Assembly (NCBI GenBank): GCA_015501075.1
Contig: JADNYJ010000047.1
Span: 1-64,000 of the forward strand
Direction of reading: 5' to 3'
From: Gymnopilus junonius
Lineage: Eukaryota; Basidiomycota; Agaricomycetes; Agaricales; Galerinaceae
Length of the DNA stretch: 64,000 bases
The translations under genes were made by a program, and so were the position numbers. This document shows, piece after piece, positions 1 to 11,162 of this stretch; position 1 is the stretch's first letter, and the number at the start of each line of letters is the position of its first letter. The notes under the pieces were generated by a model, which was not told the origin of the DNA, made no database searches, and saw nothing but the letters and a program-made list of their open reading frames with translations.

Positions 1-1310
1 GAGCTCTACAGGGAAGAAAGCATGTCAGATTACCTTCTCAGAAGATACTGCCAGACTTAGGTATTGTAGGTCCTTTCCCCCATTGTTCTAACTTACAATT
101 ACCATTATAGTTATGAACGTCATCTTCGCCACTGGAGATTTTTTGAATCCCAGATGAAGGCTTGGCCAGCCTGGTGGCACAGGACAGTTCTAGAACAAAT
201 CATGTAAGAGGCTGAATGGTGATGTATGTTAAATATAGTACTGAATATTTCTTACAGTGCAAACCATTCCAACTTTGACATCAATGCTGGAGAGAATGAT
301 TTTGTAAGGTTGGATTTCTCTGAATTGGACAAGCTTGCTGGTCATGGGGAGGGTGAGGATACTGCTGATGTAGTTGCTGCTGGGAGTAGATTTGAAGTGG
401 AGGCTGGAGCAGGGAATGTTGCAGCTGATGATGATGAGCCTGCTGCTAGTACTTCAACTAGTAATCTTCCTGAACCTGGCAACTAGACTACTATATTTCT
501 ATCTCTATATGATCATAGGTTACTCATTAATGCTTATACATCGGGCTTTTATGTCTTCTCATAGGATTCCTTGAAGCTTTGGGCATCTACTTAGTAATGT
601 TTAAAACATCTCCCAGCATATGTATAAATGCTTAGGACACTTTTAGTGTATACTATGTGGCTTTGAAGTTGAACTGCATGTCTCCTGAGTTGTATTGAAT
701 GGCTTTGCAAAGTCTCTGTATAGCTTTCCTCTCCTCTTCTCTGTACCCTGAACACCTCTGGGCAGCTGGTGTGTGCCTTCAAAAAACTCTGCATGTCTCC
801 TGAGTTGTATTGAATGGCTTTGCAAAGTCTCTGTATGGCTTTCCTCTCCTCTTCTCTGTACCCTGAACACCTTTGGGCAGCTTGACTACTTCTGTCAGTA
901 ACTACATATAACTCTAAATTTCTTCAAGGTATTCACTGGAGATTTTAAATATTGTTTAAGTGCTCTGGAAAGTCCTTGCCAAGTCTTCATAGCAACTCTG
1001 AGATATGTTATAGCATCTTGCATGGCAGACAAATGCCCTTCAATGAACTCTATATTGCCTTAAGATTGAGTTACAGAGAGGGTAGCTTCATATGTCTATA
1101 GAATCTTTGCAGCTTTGTTGGCTCTAGAGACATACAGAGAAATACAGGCTGTTACAAAGCATAAACCCCTTTTCCTGATGGAGGTGCTGTGGACGATGAT
1201 TTACTTGCAGATGTCATATTGTCTCAGAAAGCCAGTGATTGTTTTATACTGACGTGGATCATGTACTGATTCAATTGATTATCTAGTTCCTTATCTTCCT
1301 TGTCACCCTG
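1..1310. other. Gene-poor region upstream of transposon relic
   Basis: No convincing gene. A short open frame at 226-486 (+) encodes an acidic Ala/Glu/Asp-rich peptide that could be a remnant of the same mobile element as the transposase relic downstream, but it was not recognised. The tandem duplication at 674-882 lies inside. Stops are frequent in all frames. Confidence 0.5.
674..882. repeat. Tandem duplication, two 94-bp copies, period 115 bp
   Basis: Positions 674-767 and 789-882 are near-identical 94-bp copies (a few substitutions), separated by 21 bp of unrelated sequence. The duplication makes two overlapping minus-strand open frames that resemble each other; these are a consequence of the repeat and are not taken as genes. 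Confidence 0.85.
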
Positions 1311-1947
1311 ATGACCTCGGGATCATCTGGACCTGCCCCATCTTCACGATGCCATCTCCCGTTTCCTTTATGAGCAAATTAACCCAGATGACGATACACC
1401 TCTTGATGATGTTCCCCAAGATTGATGTCCCAAAGTCGAGGGAAAAGTTTATGTCTTTCCCTTGGCAGTGGCGCTGTATTACGCTCTGAGTGACAGATCT
1501 GGTATATCTGGAATGTTTCGTGAGAGAATCCGCACTGTTAGGTCATGGCGAAAGGGACCCGGATGATGTGACACTGTTTTTGTTGTTGGAAATACGGTAG
1601 AGGAAGGATTCCGTGGCCTGCTCATGGCTCAAGTCCATTTATTTCTTTCCATAGTCCATTGCAGAGTTACATATCCATGTGCTCTTGTAGAATGGTTCTC
1701 GACCATTGGTGAAGAGCCTTGCACCGATACAGGTATGTGGATGGTGGAGCCTGACTTCAATGCTCTTGGTAAGCAGGCTCAGTCAGTTATTCATCTTGGT
1801 TCAATTTTGCACTGTGCACACTTAATGCCTGTGGCTGGTAATGTTTTCATTTCTCAGAGGGTCAAGTTTCATAATAGTCTAGATGCATTTCAGGCATACT
1901 ATGTTAACAAGTATATAGATCACCATGCACATGAGATAGCATTCTGA
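1311..1947 (+). pseudogene. Plavaka-type (fungal CACTA-like) transposase, C-terminal relic
   Basis: The conceptual translation matches the conserved C-terminal part of basidiomycete Plavaka transposases. Around 1320-1420 it reads like the LHDAISRFLYEQ segment followed by an acidic linker. At about 1440-1550 comes the region with the pattern YY-x-LSDxSGISGM-x-RERIR followed by SWRKGP, then near 1666 YPCALVEWF, DTGMWMVEP near 1729, a His/Leu-rich segment, and finally YVNKYIDHHAHEIAF running to the stop at 1945-1947. In-frame stops interrupt it after the acidic linker (about 1425) and after the SWRKGP segment (about 1563). The N-terminal two thirds, including the catalytic core, were not found. 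It is therefore a dead fragment. Terminal inverted repeats and target-site duplications were not identified. Confidence 0.75.
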
Positions 1948-4720
1948 TTGAACAGAGATCCGATATTCTGAGCATGTCTGAAAGATACTTGAAGTTTGGA
2001 AGACAAATGTGTAGGTGTAAAGCAAAGACCTAAAAGACCTTGACTCAAAGACAAAGATCTCAAAGATCATGGTGTGAAAGACAAAGACCTGAAAGATTGA
2101 TAGTCAAAGACCAAAGACCTGAAAGAACTTTTGCCGTTTTCCTGATGTAGACCAGTATCATACTTCACCCAGTATAAACGGGGGTCCTATGTGCACCTTC
2201 TGCAAAGCAGCCCTTGCTATGCCCCAAATCTCTCTCATCTTGACATGTCTATGCATGTTTATGACAAAGACCTTGTTCCTTGTGGAGGTTCTTCATTCAG
2301 AACATCTGTGCAATTATGCAGCATTACGACAAAACGATTATCGCAGCAGGTTCAGCAATTGCAAATAGGTTAGCATGGATTTTTTACTTTGAACACATGT
2401 GATCGACTTAGTTAACTGTAATTTTGAACTCAAATTTACACAGGAAGTCTTCGAGAATGCTGGCTAGCTCAGCATCCCAGGTCTGAACTTGCGGGAAGTA
2501 TAAACGAGAGCTGACAGGTTTGTAAGCCATGAAACTTTGGTTATAAGTGGTCTGTCTCTCGGAGTCCGATCCCTGAAGAACATTGATTCAGCATGACCAC
2601 TGGTTTGGGTGGCTGTTCCATTAAATGGGTGTGCTCTAAAGTTAAAGTAACTTCATGATTCGTGCCAGTCATGAGTTCCAATTGCCAATATTAGCTGAAT
2701 GCAGGATGACACCAGTTATGTGCTGGCTTACCTTCATGTGGAAAGTGGGATTGCATACCACATGGAATCGATAGAATGTGATGAGTATTTTTGTTTTGTG
2801 GTGAAAGGCTAGCAGGGGGTCTCAGCAAATGACAGTCTTCTGACCAGTATATTTAACAGCTAACTTAAATGCAGTTCTCAGTACAATCTTAAAAACTTGT
2901 TGAACTTCGAAGTCAAACAGCATCTTGGACTCCGACTCAAACATAAAATTCCTCATGCAAGCATGACATCTCAGAGATGAATTGCTAATCAGTCTAGTGA
3001 CAAGGCCTTCATACTTATATCATAGTGCATAACATATATCGTCAGTCTGGCTAGGAGAGACTAGTGACAGGCTCCCAGTAGTCCTTTTCTGTGGTTGTCA
3101 CCCCTGCAGCCAGTGGTATACAGTAGGACATTGCTGGATAGACTTACTAAGGATTTTGATTGAAGACAGTGTATTGCCAGCACCAACCTGACGCCTCGAA
3201 GCCTTTGACCAAATCTCTAATAGAGTTATCTACTATCAGCTTTCAAATGTGGCAGAGCCATTCAACCCTTCGGCACAGGGATGTGTGTGCTGCATAGAAA
3301 TTATGACAACACCCACTGCTGACGAAATTTTGATGCAGTCTCAGCATACTTTTTGTTGTGACATCTTACGACAACAACACGTGCTCCTTATCAAAAGTGT
3401 ATAGAATGTCTGGATTCAGGGAGGATGAGTACTCAATTCCGGAACTCTAATGAATATTGGAAAGCTTCCTACTTTTTATATTTTCGACACAAGTTTATTA
3501 GTAACAACATCAACATGCACCACCCAATTATTTTACAGCTAGGAAAGATCTTCATTCAGATCGATTGTGCGTTAACATTATTTAAACCACTGGGTAGCAT
3601 TCTAGCTACTCTAATCTTTGGAAGATGGAATATTTTACAATCACTAAGTCTACCTTTGCTAAGGAATTAAGCTTGATCACGGTCGACCATGACACCCTAA
3701 TATTGAAGGCTTATCCACTTCAGTGCGGTTAACTCATGATTGTGGACAGCTCTCTGGCTTTAAGAGCTCGAGAATGAAACAAAAACTATTAGAGTACAGC
3801 TTCCAAATAATGGCAGTGAGGCAGGCCAGCGGTCATTTTACTGGAACCTCGAGTGATATCAAGACTACACCTAAAGTTGTAATTACATTCTGTGACGGAC
3901 ACTTAGGGGAGCAATATGGGTGTCCTTTACAGACAATTTGTTTGGCAGGAGTAATTATCTACCTCAGATGCGGGCTATGACTTATACCAAGCGCCGATTA
4001 TCGATATACTTAAGGTTAAGCTTTAAGTAAAGTATCATTTATTTGAATCCATGATCTACCCTGGCCTACTCTTCAAAGCATCAGGGTAGACGCGCTGAAA
4101 CAGTCATAACTATATAAAGTCGTTTCCGGCCTCATGCTTGTGCCCTGCGGAAATATGCAACTGCCCCGCACCAGTCATCCTGTACACCCCGCTGATGGCA
4201 ACAAGCAGGCTGATGAACTGCAGATACTTAGCCAATGGCCAAGAATATCCAGGCACTTTCGATATATCAAATGCTTCAGATATGCCTACAGAGTGCTGCT
4301 GCTTTGAATGACCAGACTAAAGGCTTTGGCTTGTAGCCAACTTCAGTCATCGCGGAAGGGTGGCGGGAGCCGTCTGGGCCCTAGATATGGGCGCTCCGCG
4401 GCTCCGTTGTTTGGCTTTTCGCCTCCTAACCAAACACGGCTGTCTGACCCGCAGAGCTTATTTCTGGAAAAGGAATATTCAGGGACGACTTGGTACCTAC
4501 TTTTCGGTTCGACTTTCACATCGAGTTCGAAGCAAGGTATCCCAACATCTTTTCGTCCTATACTTCGAGGTATGTGTTTCTCTGCCTTCATATTTTTTAC
4601 TTTCCCTTATTATACTCATTTTAAAATTAAATATCAGATCTTATGACTAGTGACGGTTTTTGACGACATCTTGACATTCATCTCAGCGAATGGTAACCTA
4701 CGGACACCTTTTAGACGTTT
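1948..4720. other. Intergenic, degenerate repeats and unrecognised short frames
   Basis: About 2.8 kb without a supported gene. Positions 2020-2130 carry degenerate direct repeats of an AAAGAC/CTGAAAGA type. Open frames at 2191-2373, 3425-3670, 3723-3980 and 4308-4646 have no recognised homology or initiation context. The last 300-400 bases before 4721 may be the promoter and 5' UTR of the membrane-protein gene. Confidence 0.45.
2020..2130. repeat. Degenerate AAAGACC/CTGAAAGA short repeats
   Basis: Six or more variants of AAAGACCT, AAAGACAAAGA and CTGAAAGA recur at about 10-20 bp spacing just downstream of the transposase relic. Spacing is irregular, so this is a low-complexity tract and not a clean microsatellite. 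It may represent subterminal repeats of the decayed element. Confidence 0.5.
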
Positions 4721-6828
4721 ATGGCAGCTGTGTATCTCCACAATGCGATTCACTCTCGCCCACTAACTGAAAATCGGGATATCATTGAACATTCCAGAAA
4801 TCTATCTGCTATTTCATGTGCCACTCTTTACACCAATACAACACTACACTCTCAAACGACAACCGAACCTCTCCTTCATCCACTTTCGTCGCCGGAAGCT
4901 ACGAGACCCTATTATGAGCATACTTCCCCTGAATTGAGGGATGTCTACGATTTACCTTCTCATCTGCGTTGGGGTGACGAGCATACTGGTACCCATGCCT
5001 TTGGAGAAAAGGACCGAGCCCCGGGAAGGCGGAAGCGCAAGCCTTGGCGATGGAGGAAAGTGGTTAGGGTTGTTTTTCAAGTGGTTATTTGTGAGTAACG
5101 TCAAATGTCGTGGTCTGCGACTATGTCTGCTCCAGGCCTCGACAATCCGTTCGAAATTAAACTCGACGCTGACATTATTGGTGCCGTTGCAGGTCTATGG
5201 GCTGCCTATAATACCGTCCGGTATTTCATAGCCTTTACTATTTATGGCCGTGAAATGACTGCAGGTCGAAACTTCTCCCTTGGGGTGGGAACGAGTGCAG
5301 GCACCTCTTTCGTGCTTGCTTTCTGTTCGCTCCTTCTCTCCGCTCTTCAAAACCACCTTCTCGACAATGGCGTCATCAACAACCAATATCTGACCTACAC
5401 CTGTTCTGCGATGCAATATCTTTCCTCCATCCTCCTTCTTGCCCCTGCTGCGGTCAATTTTGCTCTACTGTTTATTTGGAAGAATTCCTCGAACGCTCAT
5501 TACAACGTGGACCACCGATGTCATATTGATATTGATGCTCTGTGGTCTCCGACTTCCAATCCCTGTACCAATAAATCTCCTACCTGGGCTATCTGGCTCA
5601 TTGTGTCATCTGTTCGCCTTGCTTTCACCCTTTTTATTCTTGTGAGTTCGTCTTATTTTTGTTCTGGGACATAGCTCATTGGTGATTGGATCAGCTGGCT
5701 TACCATATGTTTTCCGTCTTCTATCCTGATTCCTCGCGGCGATCAGCACATCTTCGTCTCTCATCGCGCCCGGTATCATTTTCTCCCAAAGAAACAACGC
5801 CAGAAAGCAGGCGACCATCTCTGGCAATGATGCTTCCTTACAATGATCAGGATCTGCATGCTCAGAATATCATGTCTGCTATATCAAGCGACGACATGAC
5901 ACTAAAGGGTTCGCCTCCGGCCAGTCGCATTCATTTGTCGCGTTCGCGCTCTTCAGGCTTCTCTGGAGAAACTGGCTCTGGCGAACACACGGGAGTTGGG
6001 CGCTCCAGACCATCTCTGACAGAGGAAGGCGACCGCGACCAGAGTGGCCATATGGATCGGTTCAGGTCTTTACTGAGTCAAATTACCCAAGAGACTGAGG
6101 AGGCTGTGGAATATGCACAAAGCGACCGCGCTGCGGTATCCGAGAATAGCAGGGAAGCCACCATTCCAAACATAAACCCTCCTTCCTATTCCCAAGGCGA
6201 CGATGACGAAAGCTATGACGAAAGTGTTCATGACGAATTACACGGCAGTGACGAAAATATTTTCAACCTTCCTCCCATCCCTCCTGCTCTGGGATACAAC
6301 GAGTTTGGATTGCCCTATCCTCCAGAACAGGATATCCGTGTGCTTAATGGCTATATCCGACGAATGCCTACTATAGAATCTATGGGCTCAGGAGAGATGG
6401 GAAGCAGTATCGGTGCTTCCAGTTACCGTGCAGGGAGCATGTACAGCTCCAGCAGACCTCCTACACGAAATACGCTACTCTCTTTCAGTACTGGCGATAT
6501 CGAAGGCGGAGAAAGCAATCCCCCAAGCAGGGCCAACAGTCTATCAGCGCGCGCTGAAATCCTTGCAGCCATGGTGAGCAAAAATGTTGTTGCTTCTGAA
6601 CACGGGGAATTGCTAGTCCGACCAGAAACTGCGTTGGGGAGGCGGTCCACTCCAAGCAGCTTCGTAGAGTCACCTGTCGAAGGCCCTCCTAGCGATATAC
6701 ATTCCTCTTCTGGGAGCCGCGGAACATCTATTTCTTACCATACCGCCACTATGGGAAGTACAAACGTCCCTCCTTCACCTGTGGATGTACCTCGGAGCGC
6801 CTTCCGCCCTAGGGAAAATGAAAGCTAA
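4721..6828 (+). CDS. Polytopic membrane protein with long Ser-rich tail (hypothetical)
   Basis: Three-exon model: 4721-5090, 5136-5641, 5695-6828 (introns 45 and 53 nt), 669 aa. The start is the ATG at 4721; the N-terminus is uncertain. A longer first intron ending at 5192 would also keep frame, but the retained segment (DNPFEIKLDADIIG) reads as coding. After a basic segment (RRKRKPWRWRK) come four hydrophobic helices: IIGAVAGLWAAYNTVRYFIAF, a SLGVG...LAFCSLLLSAL helix, a YLSSILLLAPAAVNFALLFIW helix and a TWAIWLIVSSVRLAFTLF helix. The remaining about 375 residues are polar, rich in Ser, Pro, Glu and Arg, without a recognised domain, and look disordered and cytosolic. I believe similar four-helix proteins with Ser-rich tails occur across Agaricomycetes, but no function is known to me. 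Confidence 0.7.
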
Positions 6829-6883
6829 CGATCTCCTCTAAACATGACTGGAGTGAACACTTTCGCCATCTCTATATCTCTTA

Positions 6884-7053
6884 CAAGACCCCGACCTCGC
6901 TCCGCTTCAGCCAAAGAAGAGGCTAAGCGCAGAACACAACTAAGCGCAGAACACAAAGAAAGCAAGAGAAGAACAAAAAGACCGACCTCAAAGGGGGGAG
7001 GGACAAATAGGTGTACACGAATTCGCGACATCTGCTTAAGAATATAGTATATG
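6884..7053 (+). repeat. Dispersed repeat, copy A
   Basis: Shares two blocks, in the same orientation and order, with 41671-41881. Block 1 starts AAGACCCCGACCTCGCTCCG and block 2 ends with ATCTGCTTAAGAATATAGTA. Within block 2 about 85% of positions agree. It lies directly 3' of the membrane-protein stop codon. No reading frame, target-site duplication or tRNA-like promoter was recognised; it could be a short non-autonomous element. Confidence 0.7.
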
Positions 7054-7322
7054 TACTCATGACGTTTTGGATTTTTTCGCTCTAAGAAGACTATATACCC
7101 CGCTATCATTAGACTGTCATTTATCATATCACGAGCTACATTTTTCTTCTACGTGATTTGGATTTTATTTGTTGTCGCCCTTCGCCCCCCATTCATTGTA
7201 CATAGTAATCTCGTTGATATAACGAAAAGAATATTTTGGAACTGTTGATTATGTAATACACTATCGTGAAATGGGATGCACTGTCGATTTGAATCATAGC
7301 CAACACTTGCATTTCATCCACC

Positions 7323-8486
7323 ATGTCCAAACTCGCAAAAGACGCTGCCTCTTTCAAGTCAACATTGGCACGGCAAGATTACACCTCATGGCACTCGCAG
7401 CCAAAGCCATCGACGTCGACTAGCAGCCCCTCATCAACGCCAGGTGACGGCTTGGCCATTGCAGGCGAAGGCTCATCTTCAACATCAGGAAAGAAGAAAC
7501 GTCCAAAGCCAAGTATGGTTGCATTCTTTTATGTGGCAGTTAGGCGCAAGGTGAACGTTTGCTAGATATTGTCTATTCGCAGCCTGCAGATACAGGCACC
7601 GGGACGAATGTGAACACACAACTGGTGTATGCTGTTAACCACTTGAAAGTGAGTCATAGATCGGGGGCCATCTTTGTTGGGTGAGACTGACCTTTGGCAT
7701 GTTTTCAGTCCACTCAGAATCCTATGCGTTTGCAAGACCTCGCGATTGTCACGAATACACCACTTGACACAGATTCCATATTGCTTGAAAAGTTCAAAGC
7801 GCATGATAAAGTCCAATATGACCCCAAAACAGATCTTTATTCGTATAAGGTATGTTTTGCATTCTTATATCTAGAATACAATCTAACATCCATCCTTTGA
7901 GTAGCACGAATTTACATTTCGGAATAAAGCAGCCTTGCTGACAGAAATTCAACGGCAAACAAGGAAAGGTGGAGGTATCTCTGTTCGATCGTTGAAAGAG
8001 TCATGGAAGGAGGCACCACAGGCGATCGAAGAGTTGGAAAAGGAAGGGGAGGTGCTGGTAACGCGGACAATGAAGGATGGCCAGTTACGAATGGTATTTT
8101 GGAATGAAATTAAGCCTACCGAAGAGGCTGGAGGGTTGCCAGTGGAAAAAGGTACTCTGAAAGTTTTCTACCCTTAGAATCCTTCTCTGAACTCGTTTCA
8201 GAATTCAATGACCTCTGGCACTCGTTAAAAGTGCCCAACGATGTTGATTTGTTAAAGCAACTGGCTTCGGGTAATTACCTCCGTTACATTCCCTGACTTT
8301 TCTGATCAAAGGTTTGCAGAGGGTTTACAGGTAACAGCTTCAGAAAGCGTTGCACCCAAAGGACCAACGGTGAAGAAGAAAGGCAAACGTGGTGGTGCAC
8401 CCCGTCAACGTCCAGTGCGGATCACGAATACACATCTCAAAGGCGAGATCGACCTGCAGAAAGATTATGCAGCTCATTCCAAGTAA
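7323..8486 (+). CDS. TFA2: Transcription initiation factor IIE subunit beta
   Basis: Small subunit of TFIIE, which joins the RNA polymerase II preinitiation complex and recruits TFIIH in the nucleus. Six exons: 7323-7512, 7566-7648, 7709-7849, 7905-8151, 8202-8270, 8320-8486; introns 49-60 nt; 298 aa. The junctions give an unbroken family-like reading, for example NIVYSQPADTGTGTNVNTQ followed by the first winged-helix (YAVNHLK...LQDLAIVT), YDPKTDLYSYKHEFTFRNK, then the second winged helix with GGGISVRSLKESW and MKDGQLRMVFWNE. The C-terminus is basic (VKKKGKRGG...RQRPVRITNTHLKGE), as in fungal Tfa2. The N-terminus is Ser/Thr-rich. Length and domain order are normal and there are no lesions. 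Confidence 0.93.
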
Positions 8487-9395
8487 AGCTATCGGGATTC
8501 AGGCGTTGTCGTGTAACATGCCTAGTCTCTTCACTGTATAATTAATTACCTTACATGCCAATTCCATTAATCCAAAAATTTTCAGGATTCAAATTCGGAA
8601 GTATGCTTGACAGCTGAACGCAAGAATAAACCTTCGATTTTCGATGGAAAGTTGTATAAAATTTATTAGGTACCCTGTCTACTATTCAGAAACGAGATGT
8701 GGCTAAGAAGTCGCATGTATTTGGGACCTGCTGAACGTTCGTATCACTTAGGCTGGGAGATCATAAACCAAGTCGACGCACAGACGACTGAAATACGGAT
8801 GACGAAGAGATGCACTAGAGGCATCTCCAGCAATGCGAAATCTACCACTCAGCAGTTGGACATCCTAAGGTCTCCTGAGATCGAGAGAATCGAAGGCATC
8901 TAATTACAATTTTGCAGAGAGGGTTCAAGGGGTCAAAAGAAACCCAATTACCCAGTCACGGGGGGCAAGCAATTGGCTCAAAATGAGCATTTTGTAATAT
9001 AAAAGTGCTCATTTTGGGCCGTTTGGACAGTTGCTTGCCCGTCGTGAGTGCAAGGCGGCCTTGGCCCCAGACCTCCGCGTGCCAGATTTGGGCTACTTCC
9101 AATCCACTTCAACAATTTCTAGACGACCCTGGAATGTGCCTGTCTAATCCCTTTTCACAGAATTATTACACCGATGCTATCCGCGATCGCATGTGGAATA
9201 CCAAGGTCACGACCTCCGTGACCATCCAACGTTCATCCCTATATGTTCTGTCTTCTAGAAAGCTGCAAGGAAGTGGAGAGCAAGAAATGACCGTGGTCTA
9301 TGAAGTGTGCAAAATTAAATGCACGAGTCATCATTTGAAATTTCGTGTCCGAAAGAGTCGTGATGAGCAGGAGAATAGGACGTGCTATACAAGAA
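8487..9395. other. Intergenic between TFA2 and GCD11
   Basis: Convergent intergenic region holding the 3' ends of both genes. It contains a long imperfect inverted repeat (8957-9046) described separately. An open frame at 9005-9457 (+) starts inside that repeat and runs antisense into the last exon of eIF2-gamma; it is not supported as a gene. Confidence 0.55.
8957..9046. repeat. Long imperfect inverted repeat (potential hairpin)
   Basis: The inner arms 8975-8989 and 9006-9020 are complementary over 15 bp with one mismatch, around a 16-nt A/T-rich loop. Beyond a small asymmetric bulge, the outer arms (GGGGGCAAGCAA side and TTGCTTGCCCG side) also pair. Each arm is roughly 33-41 nt. It could be a MITE remnant, a 3'-end structure between two convergent genes, or a small-RNA hairpin. 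Confidence 0.7.
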
Positions 9396-11162
9396 TCAGT
9401 CTACTTCTAACACGGTTCCACGCTGTACGCTACCCCATCCTGTACAATAAAACATAATCAATCATCGCATTCCACTTTACAGGAAAAGAGAAAGCACGCA
9501 CCAACGAGCCGCCAATGTTTCTCGATTCGGCGAGAAAGAGCAACCTTCTCTCCAACCTCCGTGCACGCCGGTGATGTCAGCTGGATCTTGGCCAGATCAG
9601 CCTTAACACTCAGGACACGTCCTCCAGTAGATGTTGAACCAATGTTGATTAGCAGGAGCTCGTTTTTCGCGAGTTTGGCGACCTTTGTCTGCTTCTTGTC
9701 CTCAGTCTTGACACCAAGTAGGCGACGGAGGAGGAACAAGCTGATTTCTAATTCTAAAATATAGAATGAGGCGTAGAAATGGTCAGATTATTAGAATTAG
9801 AATTTGCAGGGTATACGTACCAGTATAGATTTTAGGCAATTTGCCAACAGAGCCCAAGACCTGACCGACAAGTCGATCGGCTCTGCAAAGGGTAGGGTCG
9901 ATTCTTGTGCCAACACCAATCAAACCTCCAGGTACAGCGAAATTCAATAAATTGTTTTCGGCGTGCAGAGACATGATTCTGCTGAAAATTGGTTTGCATT
10001 TATTTCGTCCTTGGTTGTCCTTGGTCACGATTCCAGGACGAATTTCAACTTCCATCCCGATTTTCAGAACACCAGTGAGGATCGAACCACCAGCAACGCC
10101 CCCTTTCAGTTCGTCAACTTCGGCACCGGGTTTGTTGACATCGAAAGATCGGATTACAATCAGGCGGGGATCCGACGTGAAGTCGCGAACGGGGATAGGA
10201 ATCTTCTTGACGATGTATTCGTTGACAGCGTCAATGTTGTATTTCAGTTGTGCAGATATGGGCACGATGGGGGACGACTCGGCAACAGTGCCTGGAAGTT
10301 TACTTAGCTGAATGCAATGGGAATTTGAAAAACATGAAAATTCACCTTTTACAAAGGCAGATATACTCTTCTGGTGCTCGAGCGCCTGAGCCTCCTTAAT
10401 CAGGTCCACCTTGTTTTGCAGGATGATAATATTCTCCAACTTCATGATCTCGACCGCAGCAAGATGTTCAGAAGTTTGGGGCTGTGGGCAAGTTTCATTC
10501 CCAGCGATAAGTAGTAACGCAGCGTCCATGACAGCAGCTCCGTTCAACATTGTGGCCATCAGAATATCGTGACCAGGGCAATCGACGAAAGAGACATGTC
10601 GGATGAGCTTCATTCTGTGGCCGCATCCTGGACGTTCGCAGGGCGGATTATCTTCTTTGTCTGAGCGGTAGGAACGGTAGCATCCTGGCCGTGGGCATGC
10701 CTCATTTTCGCATTTGTAGATCTAGAAAAGTGATTAGGTGATCGGGGTAGTTCTGTTATGAACATGCGAACATACTTTGGCATTGGCATAACCCAACTTG
10801 ATCGTGATGTTTCTAACCAATTCGTTCTTAAATCTGACGGTCATAACCCCAGAGATAGCTTTCACCACCGTCGACTTTCCGTGGGCGACATGACCAATGG
10901 TTCCTACGATCAAAAATTAGATAAATTGGAAACATGCAGGATCGCAGCTCACCTAGATTTATTGTTGCCTTTAATCCGTGAAATCAATCTCTCTACCGAT
11001 GCAGAGATGTGGAATACACACTTGTTTAGAGATAACTTCGGGAGACAGAGGCGTCAACTTTGTGACATCGACCTCGACCGCCGGAACCTCCTCAATCTCA
11101 TCCTCATCCTCTTCAGATTCTGAATCTTCTTCGCGTTTTTGCAGTGTTTCGTCGCCGGGCAT
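9396..11162 (-). CDS. GCD11: Eukaryotic translation initiation factor 2 subunit gamma
   Basis: GTP-binding core subunit of eIF2, which delivers initiator Met-tRNA to the 40S ribosome. Seven exons on the minus strand: 11162-11022, 10968-10953, 10903-10776, 10721-10346, 10291-9821, 9753-9502, 9439-9396; 475 aa. The second exon is only 16 nt and is needed to join ISKQ to ATINLGTIGH. G1 is GHVAHGKST, followed by the Cys zinc knuckle ([11 protein letters not shown]...CERPGC), G3 DCPGH, G4 NKVDL and G5 SAQLK. Domain 3 runs to [13 protein letters not shown] near the end, where the last exon of 44 nt supplies the C-terminus. The acidic N-terminus ([13 protein letters not shown]) is typical. Everything is intact. 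Upstream (11163-11500) is its likely promoter. Confidence 0.95.

Noticed and set aside
9907..10311. Plus-strand open frames of 114-134 codons
   Set aside because: They are antisense shadows of the eIF2-gamma coding exons.
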